A stretch of 13,959 bases of DNA from an uncultured Gammaproteobacteria bacterium (GTDB taxonomy: Bacteria; Pseudomonadota; Gammaproteobacteria; GCA-2729495), in NCBI GenBank assembly GCA_947258805.1, contig CAMYJV010000091.1, forward strand, positions 1 through 13,959, given 5' to 3'. A program made the translations under genes and the position numbers. Below the pieces are notes generated by a model that worked only from the letters and a program-made list of their open reading frames with translations, did not search any database and was not told the origin of the DNA. This document shows, in pieces, positions 1 through 6,598 of the stretch. Positions within the stretch are counted from its first letter, which is position 1, and each line of letters opens with the position of its first letter.

Positions 1-921
1 CGCGTCGCCTTCATCGGCGTCGCGGTGCCATTCGTTCTTGGCGTGGGTGTCATGCAGTTGATGCTGCCTGATCTGCCTAACGACAACACGATGTTCGTAG
101 CAGCGACGTTGGTCGCAACCAGCGTCGGCATCACGGCGCGCGTGTTGCAGGAACTAGGCAAGGAACACTCGCGAGAAGGCCGCATCATCCTCGGCGCGGC
201 CGTGATTGACGACATTCTCGGACTGCTGATGCTGGCGGTGATCAGCGGTATCGTGGCATCGGGCGAGGCGAATATCGGCCAGATTCTCTGGCTATTGGCG
301 TTGTCGCTGGTCTTTTTGGGGGGTGCGATCTATCTTGGTCCGCGCGTGCTGCGTTACCTTATCAGGATTCTCGCTCGACTCGACCGTGTCGAGGCAGAGA
401 TGTTCACCTCGTTTCTGTTTGTCACCATGCTTGCATGGGTCGCCGACCTGGTTGGGCTGGCTACCATTGTCGGTGCCTTTACGGCGGGCCTGGTGCTGCG
501 GGATTCCTATTTCGAGGATGTATTCGATCCGGAGGACTTCGTGTCGGTCAAGGACTTGATCAGGCCCCTCGAGGTCATCTTCGTGCCGATCTTCTTCGTG
601 TTGATGGGCATCCAGGTCAAGCTGGAGAAACTGTGGGACGTTCAGGTGTTGCTATTGGCGGCGGCTTTGATCGCCGTCGCTATCATCGGGAAGCTGGTCT
701 GCGGCCTGGGCGCGGGCAAGGGTGCGCGCCGGCTCGCGGTCGGCTTCGGTATGATGCCTCGCGGCGAGGTCGGACTGGTCTTTGCGTCGATCGGCAAAGT
801 ACTCGGTGTGATTGACGATACCCTGTTCTCGTCGATCGTGGTCATGGTCATCGTCACGACCCTGCTGGCGCCGGGGTTGTTGAAATGGTCACTGAGGCCC
901 CAGGGAAGGGAGGCTCAATAA
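1..921 (+). CDS. CPA2-type cation:proton antiporter (5' end outside window)
   Basis: The frame is open from the first base, so the start lies upstream; 306 codons to the TAA are visible. The product is a polytopic inner-membrane protein of the monovalent cation:proton antiporter-2 family (Na+/H+ exchanger, KefB/NapA-like), which exchanges Na+ or K+ for protons. Visible family marks, in order, are the ATLVATSVG segment, the paired aspartates in VIDDILGLL (ion-binding site of the family), a long run of hydrophobic helices, and PRGEVGLVFA near the C-terminus, whose charged Arg/Glu lie in the last helices. There is no C-terminal TrkA-N domain: the protein ends about 15 residues after the last helix (SLRPQGREAQ). 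The stop is one base from the stop of the convergent gene. The transported ion cannot be assigned from sequence. Confidence 0.9.
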   Translation, partial: RVAFIGVAVPFVLGVGVMQLMLPDLPNDNTMFVAATLVATSVGITARVLQELGKEHSREGRIILGAAVIDDILGLLMLAVISGIVASGEANIGQILWLLALSLVFLGGAIYLGPRVLRYLIRILARLDRVEAEMFTSFLFVTMLAWVADLVGLATIVGAFTAGLVLRDSYFEDVFDPEDFVSVKDLIRPLEVIFVPIFFVLMGIQVKLEKLWDVQVLLLAAALIAVAIIGKLVCGLGAGKGARRLAVGFGMMPRGEVGLVFASIGKVLGVIDDTLFSSIVVMVIVTTLLAPGLLKWSLRPQGREAQ

Positions 922-922
922 T

Positions 923-2035
923 TCAGTCGGGATTGCCCGCTTGCCGCAGGTCGTAATAGGCCTTTCTATATTTCCTGGAACTCGGCCGGAGTTCAAACGT
1001 CTTGCGGAACTGGTCCCAGGCAGAAGCATCATCTCCCAGGTAGCGGTAGGTTTGTCCAAGCGAGTATTCGGCACGCGCGCTGTCTGGATTTTTCGTTGCT
1101 CGTGCTAGCCTGATGTCGTGGGCCTGTTGCGCGTATTCCCTGGACTGGGGCGTGTTCCCGAGTTCCCGATAGGCCCTGGCCAATGCTCGAAGGATGGGGG
1201 TTCTTTTCGGCTCCGCTTTATTCACGCGCTGGTGTAGATCGACGACGCTGTGCCAGCGCCGATAATTCTCGTAACGGCCGGCAAACTTTTCATAACCGTT
1301 CAAGAGCCGGTTTTCGATCGTGGGCGGCTGTTGCGGCGAGTGATAGAACCACCATGTCGTGGATGCCGCGAGCCCGGGAGCCAACGCCAGGCCCACGGCC
1401 AGGATCCTGGCAAAACCCCGCGAAGCCCCTTGGTTCCATGGCGGCAGCGTGTGGATGCTCAGCTGATGTCGATGGGCAAACCAGCACTCTGCAGTCATCG
1501 CAAACAATGCAACGCCGACGAGAATCGCGGCCACTTCGGCTTCATTGAATTGCAAGGGGGCAGTTTCCAGCCAGGCGGCTGCGACGAAAAAAGGCGCCAG
1601 GTACAACGGCGGCGAGGCGAGCCCCCGGGCGTAGAACCATACCGCCGGCTGCCACTGCAGCCTCATCAATACGGGATAAACAAGTCCGTAGGCGAGCAGT
1701 GCGATTGCCAGGGCGTAACTGACGACATCCTTGGTGACGGTGCTGTACGGCCCCACCAGCAGGTTGTGCAGGTTTGTCTCGCGTTGGAGCTTGTATTCCC
1801 TGAATATCTCCGGAGAGCTCCAGCCGAAGATACGCTGGCCCCAGGAGATTTCCTCCATCACGGTGTAGAACAGTGCAAGGGCGAGTATCCCGAAGAACAG
1901 CCGGTGGTTGCTGCCCCGTATTGCGTTCATCAACGCAAAGGCAAAACCGCCGGCGAACAGGAAGACCTGGACCCATTCACCCAGCAGGTCTTCATAGGTG
2001 CCCCAGATATAGGCGACCGGGAATTGCCAGGCCAT
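923..2035 (-). CDS. Membrane protein with C-terminal TPR repeats, unknown function
   Basis: This 370-residue protein has no function I can name. About six hydrophobic segments lie near residues 21-38, 46-62, 104-124, 141-157, 167-187 and 209-231. A soluble tail (about 240-370) contains two TPR-like helical repeats (ALARAYRELGN..SREYAQQA and AEYSLGQTYRYLGD..AWDQF). After the second hydrophobic segment comes EEISWGQRIFGW (61-72), followed by ETNLHN (86-91). I recall this pair of motifs from uncharacterised bacterial membrane proteins; the acidic and His residues at the membrane face hint at a site, but that is inference. The ATG at 2035 has no visible Shine-Dalgarno and sits two codons after an in-frame UAG (2044-2042). 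Open frame continues upstream to a GTG at 2104 preceded by GAGG, so the gene may be N-terminally truncated by a nonsense mutation. Confidence 0.75.
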   Translation of the reverse strand: MAWQFPVAYIWGTYEDLLGEWVQVFLFAGGFAFALMNAIRGSNHRLFFGILALALFYTVMEEISWGQRIFGWSSPEIFREYKLQRETNLHNLLVGPYSTVTKDVVSYALAIALLAYGLVYPVLMRLQWQPAVWFYARGLASPPLYLAPFFVAAAWLETAPLQFNEAEVAAILVGVALFAMTAECWFAHRHQLSIHTLPPWNQGASRGFARILAVGLALAPGLAASTTWWFYHSPQQPPTIENRLLNGYEKFAGRYENYRRWHSVVDLHQRVNKAEPKRTPILRALARAYRELGNTPQSREYAQQAHDIRLARATKNPDSARAEYSLGQTYRYLGDDASAWDQFRKTFELRPSSRKYRKAYYDLRQAGNPD

Positions 2036-2344
2036 CAGCAGCTACAGGCCGCTGATCGCCAGGAATAACCCGACGGCTGCCGCGGAATGCAGCTGTTTGA
2101 GCACTGACCTAAGCCTCAATGTCGACCTTCGGGCGATGTTCGCAAAGCTCTCCTGCAGACGAAAGCTCGCTGGTACGGCGAAGGCAGCCGTTCGTGGTCT
2201 GGGCGGCGTATGTTGATGGTCTATAGCCTGGGTTACCAGGCGACGCTTGCCGGTTCTAAGTATTTGTCCTGATTGCACAAGTACGCGGCAGGCCGCGAGC
2301 ATTCCTGTGTCAAATCCTGAAATAACAACCTAGGCGGCGAGAAC
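2036..2344. other. 309-bp region between divergent genes
   Basis: This region separates the minus-strand TPR membrane protein from the plus-strand flavin reductase. On the minus strand the stretch 2104-2045 reads as a plausible lost N-terminus of the membrane protein (GTG start, hydrophobic AAAVGLFLAISGL, then UAG at 2044-2042). At 2284-2297 there is a perfect CGCGGC-AG-GCCGCG inverted repeat whose 2-nt loop is too tight for a hairpin; it could be an operator. On the minus strand a TTGACA occurs near 2309-2314, but no convincing -10 follows at 16-18 bp. I see no RNA gene. The 86-codon minus-strand frame ending at 2042 has no recognisable product beyond the segment just described. Confidence 0.5.
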
Positions 2345-3241
2345 GTGGGTAAAAAGAGTAACAACGTCGGCACTGCCAGCAAGACAAGCCTTGTGACTAT
2401 CGACCCGGTCGATAATTTCTACCAGACCTGCGCTTTCATTCCGATGTCTTTCGCGCTGGTTACGACGATCTACGAAGATGGCCAGACGGGCATCGGCCCG
2501 CACGCGTTGTGCTATCCCTTCAGCGTGGTGAAACCGTATTCCATGATGCTGATCAGCCGCGGCAGCAGCGGCACGGCGGCGAACATCCGCCGCACGGGCA
2601 AGTGTGCGTTGAATTATGTGTCGTTCGACCGCCAGCGGCTGCAGGGTATTGCCAACATGGGCTATCCGGGCATGGCGCTGGTGGACAAGCTCGAGGCCAA
2701 TCCCTATACGTTGGTCGATTCGCCGTCGCCGGAAAAAGCGGCCGATCCCGAATATCCGAAAATTATCGGCGAGGCTTTCCAGGTGATGGAATGTACCTGG
2801 GATGACCGTTTCGGCCTGCAGCAGCACAAGGATGCCTTCGACCGGCCCTACGACTGTTTCTATTCACTGCTCGTCGATCACATCCTGATGAGCGAGGACC
2901 TTGCGCCAGGCGTCGAGAAGGGCGACATATTCCCCGACATGCCGGTCTTCTATGGCTACCGTGCGAATCGGGAATTCTGGTTCGCAAAGCATGACGAGCC
3001 GTTCGGCGTGCCGCTGCCCGAGGTGGAGGGGATGGAGTATCAGACAGTCTTCTACCAGGCAAACCGCATCGATTCGAACGTGCGCTTCACCGAGGATGCC
3101 TGCAAGCAGCTCACCGGTATCCCGACACCATTCATGAAGGACGCACTGAAACAGATCGTGGACGCGGCCCTGGAGAAGGGCGTCAGCCAGGTCGACGAGG
3201 AATTCCTGCAGCAGCTCACGGCTGAGCGCAGCCAGGGCTAG
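2345..3241 (+). CDS. Flavin reductase-like domain protein with PCP_red-like C-terminus
   Basis: This is a 298-residue cytoplasmic protein starting at GTG, the only usable start after the in-frame TGA at 2318; GGCGGCGAG just upstream can serve as ribosome binding site. Residues about 30-190 resemble the flavin reductase-like (FMN-binding split-barrel) domain: PMSFALVTTIYEDG, GPHALCYPFSVVKP and SRGSSGTAANIRRTGKCALNYV match the family's strand, FMN-contact and N-xxx-G-xF/YVxN-type regions. Such proteins bind FMN and reduce flavin or bind reduced flavin. Family members are usually 150-220 residues, so about 100 are extra. Residues 247-298 (FTEDACKQL..IP..F...A....AALEKG..QVDEEFL) match the spacing of the small PCP_red domain at the C-terminus of dark protochlorophyllide reductase subunits, although the usual Arg is replaced. 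Substrate unknown. Confidence 0.8.
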   Translation: MGKKSNNVGTASKTSLVTIDPVDNFYQTCAFIPMSFALVTTIYEDGQTGIGPHALCYPFSVVKPYSMMLISRGSSGTAANIRRTGKCALNYVSFDRQRLQGIANMGYPGMALVDKLEANPYTLVDSPSPEKAADPEYPKIIGEAFQVMECTWDDRFGLQQHKDAFDRPYDCFYSLLVDHILMSEDLAPGVEKGDIFPDMPVFYGYRANREFWFAKHDEPFGVPLPEVEGMEYQTVFYQANRIDSNVRFTEDACKQLTGIPTPFMKDALKQIVDAALEKGVSQVDEEFLQQLTAERSQG

Positions 3242-4503
3242 CCGGATGCCGCTCGCAGCGCCTCGGCACGGTCATAGCGGGGCTTCCAGAGCGTAATGGT
3301 GACCGGCACCGTGATGTTCAGCCAGAAGGCCGTCAGCATCAGCGTATAGAAGGCCTCGGTGGTCAATATCTGGTTCTGCACGTAGGCGATATCCATAACG
3401 ACGAATGCGAGTTCCGCGCGGCCGAGCATACCGAAGCCGATCATCAGGCTTTCGTGGAAAGTGAAGCCCCCTGTGTAGCGGGCCGCGACCGCCGCGGAGA
3501 TGATCTGCGCAAAAAACAGGCTAACCAGCAGCGTCATGCTTTCGGGAATGATGGACATGAAGATGTCCCAGTCAAAGACGATCTTGGTACCGAGGTCGAT
3601 AAAGAATACCGGGCCGATCCAGGAGAAAGCCGCGTTGTCGACGACAGCCCTGGTCTTGTTGTAGGACCAGCGCGCCCGCTTGGGATCGAGCAGGAAATAT
3701 TCTTCGCGCAAGATCAGGCCGGCCATGTAGGCGCCCACCGCGGGGTGGAAGCCGAACTCGTGTGCCGCCAGGCCGACCACCAGGGCCATCAACAGGACCG
3801 CGAGGGTCGAATGTTCGCCGTCGCCGGCGGTCAGTAGATCGCGGGCACCAAAGCGGCCGATGAGCGGAATCCTGGCCACCCAGCCCTCGAGGTCATGGGG
3901 CAGCAGGTAGCCGCTGATCAGCGCCACGCCGCCGAAGAACAACAGTGCCTTGCCCACGATCAGCGAAATGGAGGCCGGGTCCAGCGTCGCCTGCCCCGTC
4001 GCCAGGGGGACAAGCACCGCGACCAGCGCCAGGGACGCAATGTCGTCGAGCACGGCAGAGGTCATGATGCCCATGGCTGCGCGCGACGTCTGCAGGCCGA
4101 GACCCTTCAGCGAGACCATCGTGAGCGATACCGCGGTGGCGGTCATCGTCAGCCCGCACATCATGGAGATATGCGTGTCGCCCCAGAAATATTCGGCGAG
4201 GAAGTAGGCCGTCAGGAACGGTGCCACCGCACCGAAGAAAGCAATGCCCCAGCTGCGCTTGACGCTCCTGATGAAATTGCGCGTGTTTTCCTCGAAGCCC
4301 AGCGCAAACATGATCAGGATGATGCCGAGCTCGGCAAAGCCGCGGATGAAAGGCGCCGTGTCCGTTGGCAGGATACCGATGTTGACCATCACCACGCCGA
4401 AGGCGATGAAGTACAGGACGGACGTCAGTCGGGTCCTGGCGGCGAGCACGCCGGCCACGAGGACACCGGCCCAGATCACCGCCAGCTGTACCAGTGGATC
4501 CAT
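3238..4503 (-). CDS. CPA2-type cation:proton antiporter
   Basis: This is a 421-residue inner-membrane antiporter, close to the usual size of the membrane domain of the family. About 12 hydrophobic helices can be picked out. The conserved core is present: LTMTATAVSLTMVSLKGLG, then TSAVLDDIASLALV with the paired aspartates that bind the exchanged cation, GAYMAGLILREEYF in the middle, and GFGMLGRAELAFVV as the charged late-helix motif. It lacks a KTN/TrkA-N regulatory domain, ending RYDRAEALRAASG. It clearly differs from the antiporter at the left edge of the window (different spacing and late motif GRAE versus PRGE), so it is not a recent duplicate. The ATG at 4503 follows a promoter at 4536-4564; the Shine-Dalgarno is weak. 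Its TAG stop overlaps the flavin-reductase stop by four bases (CTAG, tail to tail). Ion specificity is unknown. Confidence 0.9.
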   Translation of the reverse strand: MDPLVQLAVIWAGVLVAGVLAARTRLTSVLYFIAFGVVMVNIGILPTDTAPFIRGFAELGIILIMFALGFEENTRNFIRSVKRSWGIAFFGAVAPFLTAYFLAEYFWGDTHISMMCGLTMTATAVSLTMVSLKGLGLQTSRAAMGIMTSAVLDDIASLALVAVLVPLATGQATLDPASISLIVGKALLFFGGVALISGYLLPHDLEGWVARIPLIGRFGARDLLTAGDGEHSTLAVLLMALVVGLAAHEFGFHPAVGAYMAGLILREEYFLLDPKRARWSYNKTRAVVDNAAFSWIGPVFFIDLGTKIVFDWDIFMSIIPESMTLLVSLFFAQIISAAVAARYTGGFTFHESLMIGFGMLGRAELAFVVMDIAYVQNQILTTEAFYTLMLTAFWLNITVPVTITLWKPRYDRAEALRAASG

Positions 4504-4535
4504 AGGAATCAGCTTAACTCTTCGCGCCTCTTTGT

Positions 4536-4564
4536 TTTATAAGGGTTTTCCTTTTATCGCTCAA
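4536..4564 (-). promoter_or_regulatory. Sigma70-like promoter of the 4503 antiporter
   Basis: On the minus strand TTGAGC (4564-4559), a 17-base spacer and TATAAA (4541-4536) form a good sigma70-type promoter (4/6 and 5/6 matches to consensus). Transcription would start near 4529, leaving a leader of about 25 bases before the ATG at 4503. Confidence 0.6.
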
Positions 4565-4675
4565 GCGAATGCTGCGCGTAGCGCCCTGGCGCGGACCCTT
4601 CGGATAACGCCTATATCAAGATCGATCGTAGTCGCCGTATAAAGGACCTGTTGGCAGCTGTCGAGGGGTTATTTA

Positions 4676-4927
4676 ATGACCGCACAAACTGCATCTCCGC
4701 TGAACTACGAAGACGTGACATCCATTGTCGGGCCGCTGGATCAGGATCTGGTCGCGCGCATCATCGCCACGGGGGCCACGTCCGCCGACGTGCTGGAGGC
4801 GTTTACCTGGTTCAACTCGGAAGACGCGCTCGGGCCGGATCCCAGGCACCACGCCAGCGGCCTGGTAGCAAGTGTCTATGCGATCCTGGTATCCGCCCAG
4901 GATGACGATAGCGACCGGCGGGACTAG
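4676..4927 (+). CDS. Small protein of unknown function (83 aa)
   Basis: This small soluble acidic protein starts with MTAQTASPLNYEDVTS; I cannot assign a named domain. Visible features are an amphipathic helical centre (VGPLDQDLVARIIATGAT, SADVLEAFTWFNSED), a GLVASVYAIL helix and a very acidic/charged tail (AQDDDSDRRD). The pattern 'I(I/L)ATGA-(T/S)..(D/E)(V/I)LEAF.W...(D/E)' looks like a conserved small family of proteobacteria, but that is from memory only. The ATG has a strong ribosome binding site, GAGGGG at 4663-4668 with a 7-base spacer, and a TATAAA at 4638-4643 could be a -10, though its -35 is poor. It is flanked by a divergent antiporter gene and a convergent amine oxidase gene, so it is probably monocistronic. 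Confidence 0.75.
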   Translation: MTAQTASPLNYEDVTSIVGPLDQDLVARIIATGATSADVLEAFTWFNSEDALGPDPRHHASGLVASVYAILVSAQDDDSDRRD

Positions 4928-4985
4928 CGGCTCGGAGTGCTGCCCGCATCACGCAGGTAAGCGAATCTGCCTCATAGCGCACGAT

Positions 4986-5032
4986 AGAGATCACCGTTGA
5001 TCGAATCGGTTGGGTTCATTGTCCTGATCTCT
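4986..5032. repeat. 8-bp inverted repeat in convergent intergenic gap
   Basis: AGAGATCA (4986-4993) and its exact reverse complement TGATCTCT (5025-5032) are separated by 31 bases, in the 115-bp gap between two convergent genes. The loop is long and no T-run follows on either strand, so it is a weak terminator candidate; it may be chance. Confidence 0.3.
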
Positions 5033-5042
5033 GCTCACCTTG

Positions 5043-6461
5043 CTACACAGAGACAATTTCCAGCGCCGCCCGTTCGCCGGACTCCATGGCCGATTCCATG
5101 CCAATCTCCTGCAGCCGGGTGTGCTCGCCGGCGAAGTGCATTCGTGCGTGAGGGGCTAACATGGCCGGTACGTAGCGGGTAACCATGCCGGGACGGAAGT
5201 CGTGGCGGCAGCCGCCGATGTCCGTTTCCAGGCGCCAAGAGTGGGTTGCCACGGCCTTCAGCTGGCCGCGCAGCGCAGGTCGCAGCCGGGCCAGGTCGTC
5301 GACCACGAAGGCTCCGCGCTCTCCGGCCGGCAACTGGTCCAGCGCGTCGGCTTTGCGCCCCACGAGGACGGCGACGATGCGGTCGCTGTCCAGCTGTTGC
5401 CGATACAGATTCACGGCGCCGTCGGTCCAGAGGGATGGCGCGTAGCCGTCACGTTCCCAGTATTCCCCGGCATTTTGCTGCAGGAAAACCTGGCTGGTGT
5501 TCGCCCACCGCATGTTCGCGATGGCGTCGGCCTGCACGCCGGTGAACGCCGGGGTCACTATGATGCGCCGGAGGGCAGGGAAGGGCATGGCTGCAATCAC
5601 AAAATTCGACCGGAAGACTGTGCCTGACTCACAGGCCGTTTCCACGCCGTTGTCATTCATGGTAATTGCGCGCACCCGCTGGTTGAGTCGCAGCCGGTCA
5701 CCCAGGACTTCGCCCATCGCGTCGGTCAGCCGTGAGCTTCCACCGGTGAGCCTGTCTACGCCACCACTTTGCCGGTTGCCTGCGGCCCGGCGCGCGAGCC
5801 CCATGCGCAGGCCGTCCTGCAGGCTGGGCAGAATGGACGTGTCGCCGCTGTCGGCGGTAATGAGGCCCTCATTGACCAGTCGCAGGCCTTCGGCAGACAG
5901 GCCCTGGGCTTTGAGCCAGTCGTGCACCGAGACATCCAGGGGCCGGGCTTCCGGGCGCAGCCAGTCGTCTGGCCGCAGCAGCGGATTGTGCTGCGTGGTC
6001 ACGCTTTGGAACAGCGCCGGCGGCGGCACGCGGCGTTCTTCGTCTACCGTCAGGTTCAGAGGCGAGTCGGGCCAGTCTTCCATCCGGATCAGCTGGCCCT
6101 GAATTGACAGCGAGAACGCGCCGACCGGGTTGCCGCGTGGTTCCAGCGGCAACTTCAGCCGGCGCGCCATGTCCCGCACGCGCGCGTAGAGCGGACCCAC
6201 TTCCGCGGCGCCGAGCTCCGGTTGTCCGGGCAGCTGGTAATCGGTGTGCACGCGCCCGCCAGGACGCCCGCCCGCTTCCAGCACGATCACGCTCAGGCCG
6301 GCGTCCATCAGGGTGATTCCGGCATAAAGACCGGCCAGGCCGCCGCCGGCTATCACCACGTCCGCCCGGTCCCGGCTCAGCGCCCGGGTGGGCGCCAGCA
6401 GGGCCAGTCCCAGGCCGCCGGCGACCCCTGTAAGCACCCGTCTGCGATTCACGCCCGACAT
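5043..6461 (-). CDS. Tat-exported flavin amine oxidase-like protein
   Basis: This is a 472-residue FAD-dependent oxidoreductase of the monoamine oxidase/phytoene desaturase superfamily; such enzymes oxidise amines or C-C bonds with FAD. The N-terminus carries a twin-arginine signal (NRRRVLTG, then a weakly hydrophobic AGGLGLALLAPTRALS), so folded export to the periplasm is likely. The dinucleotide-binding motif is VVIAGGGLAGLYAG (about 36-48), followed by LEAGGRPGGRVHT (61-73), the usual FAD-contact GGR. The C-terminus has HFAGEHTR and GMESAMESGERAALEI, the second FAD-binding segment of this family. I choose ATG 6461 because AAGAGG at 6473-6468 lies 6 bases upstream; an in-frame GTG at 6476 would add five residues. 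The gene is divergent from a periplasmic protease gene. No cysteine for covalent flavin attachment stands out near the C-terminal motif. Substrate unknown. Confidence 0.85.
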   Translation of the reverse strand: MSGVNRRRVLTGVAGGLGLALLAPTRALSRDRADVVIAGGGLAGLYAGITLMDAGLSVIVLEAGGRPGGRVHTDYQLPGQPELGAAEVGPLYARVRDMARRLKLPLEPRGNPVGAFSLSIQGQLIRMEDWPDSPLNLTVDEERRVPPPALFQSVTTQHNPLLRPDDWLRPEARPLDVSVHDWLKAQGLSAEGLRLVNEGLITADSGDTSILPSLQDGLRMGLARRAAGNRQSGGVDRLTGGSSRLTDAMGEVLGDRLRLNQRVRAITMNDNGVETACESGTVFRSNFVIAAMPFPALRRIIVTPAFTGVQADAIANMRWANTSQVFLQQNAGEYWERDGYAPSLWTDGAVNLYRQQLDSDRIVAVLVGRKADALDQLPAGERGAFVVDDLARLRPALRGQLKAVATHSWRLETDIGGCRHDFRPGMVTRYVPAMLAPHARMHFAGEHTRLQEIGMESAMESGERAALEIVSV

Positions 6462-6598
6462 GCGAATCCTCTTCACTTGCTCTGCGAATAAGAGCCAAGC
6501 TGCCGGAGCGCCGCCGCCCGGTCAAGGGCTTGCGACCTCCATCACGTTAAAGGCGAATGGCGCTGGTGTCTCGGGGCCTGCTTCGGTACAAAGGCGCA

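Noticed and set aside
1250..2068. Long plus-strand frame opposite the membrane/TPR gene
   Set aside because: Its product is a low-complexity Arg/Gln/Gly-rich translation with no motif, while the minus-strand frame has clear helices and TPRs; it is a shadow.
2042..2302. 86-codon minus-strand frame as a separate gene
   Set aside because: The upstream half has no motif or ribosome binding site; only the end from 2104 looks meaningful, and as a lost N-terminus of the next gene.
1..4503. The two antiporters as a duplicated cassette
   Set aside because: Their core motifs and spacing differ clearly (PRGE versus GRAE), so they are distant members of one superfamily.
4585..4595. GC-rich palindrome near GCGCCCTGGCGC as terminator or operator
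   Set aside because: It is short, has a two-base centre, and lies between divergent genes with no T-run; likely compositional.
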